From contig PSRF01000047.1 of NCBI GenBank assembly GCA_003175865.1, forward strand, positions 1 through 5,798: 5,798 nt of DNA. The letters are read 5' to 3'. The position numbers and the translations under genes were made by a program. This document shows positions 5,794 through 5,798 of the stretch, in pieces; positions within the stretch are counted from its first letter, which is position 1; every line of letters begins with the position of its first letter. Origin of the DNA: Blastocatellia bacterium. GTDB lineage: Bacteria > Acidobacteriota > Blastocatellia > Pyrinomonadales > Pyrinomonadaceae. A model generated the notes under the pieces. It had not been told where the DNA came from. It made no database searches and saw nothing but the letters and a program-made list of their open reading frames with translations.

Positions 5794-5798
5794 ACCAT

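Overview
The window carries a type IV pilus (T4P) alignment-complex operon, all on the + strand: pilM, pilN, pilO, pilP and pilQ in the classical order. A Roadblock/LC7 (MglB-like) gene follows immediately. The organism is a Gram-negative (diderm) bacterium, because the secretin PilQ needs an outer membrane. Mid-range base composition, the glycine-rich inserts and short AMIN-less form of PilQ, and the Roadblock gene behind pilQ suggest a non-proteobacterial lineage. Acidobacteriota is my best guess, but the sequence alone does not prove it.

Layout: positions 2-157 hold the open-ended C-terminus of an unidentified upstream gene with a very arginine-rich tail. Then come pilM (160-1221), pilN (1218-1901, overlapping the pilM stop by 4 bases), pilO (1948-2622) and pilP (2649-3296). 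A 192-base non-coding gap (3297-3488) contains three short hairpins, the last of which includes a perfect Shine-Dalgarno sequence. It is followed by pilQ (3489-5414) and the Roadblock gene (5428-5793), which starts 13 bases after the pilQ stop. The window ends 5 bases later.

How the parts fit, from knowledge of the families: PilM is a cytoplasmic actin-like protein that docks on the N-terminal INLL motif of PilN. PilN and PilO are bitopic inner-membrane proteins that pair in the periplasm. PilP links them to the N-domains of the outer-membrane secretin PilQ, through which the pilus exits. The pilins and the motor genes (pilB, pilT, pilC) are not in this window. The Roadblock protein probably partners a small Ras-like GTPase of the MglA type, which controls polarity of pili and motility in other bacteria. 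No such GTPase is visible here.

I see no mobile element, CRISPR array, tRNA or rRNA gene, and no convincing new system. The points most worth a second look are the Roadblock gene co-directional with pilQ, the AMIN-less PilQ with two glycine-rich inserts, the structured pilP-pilQ gap, and the low-complexity C-terminal tails on all four exported components.
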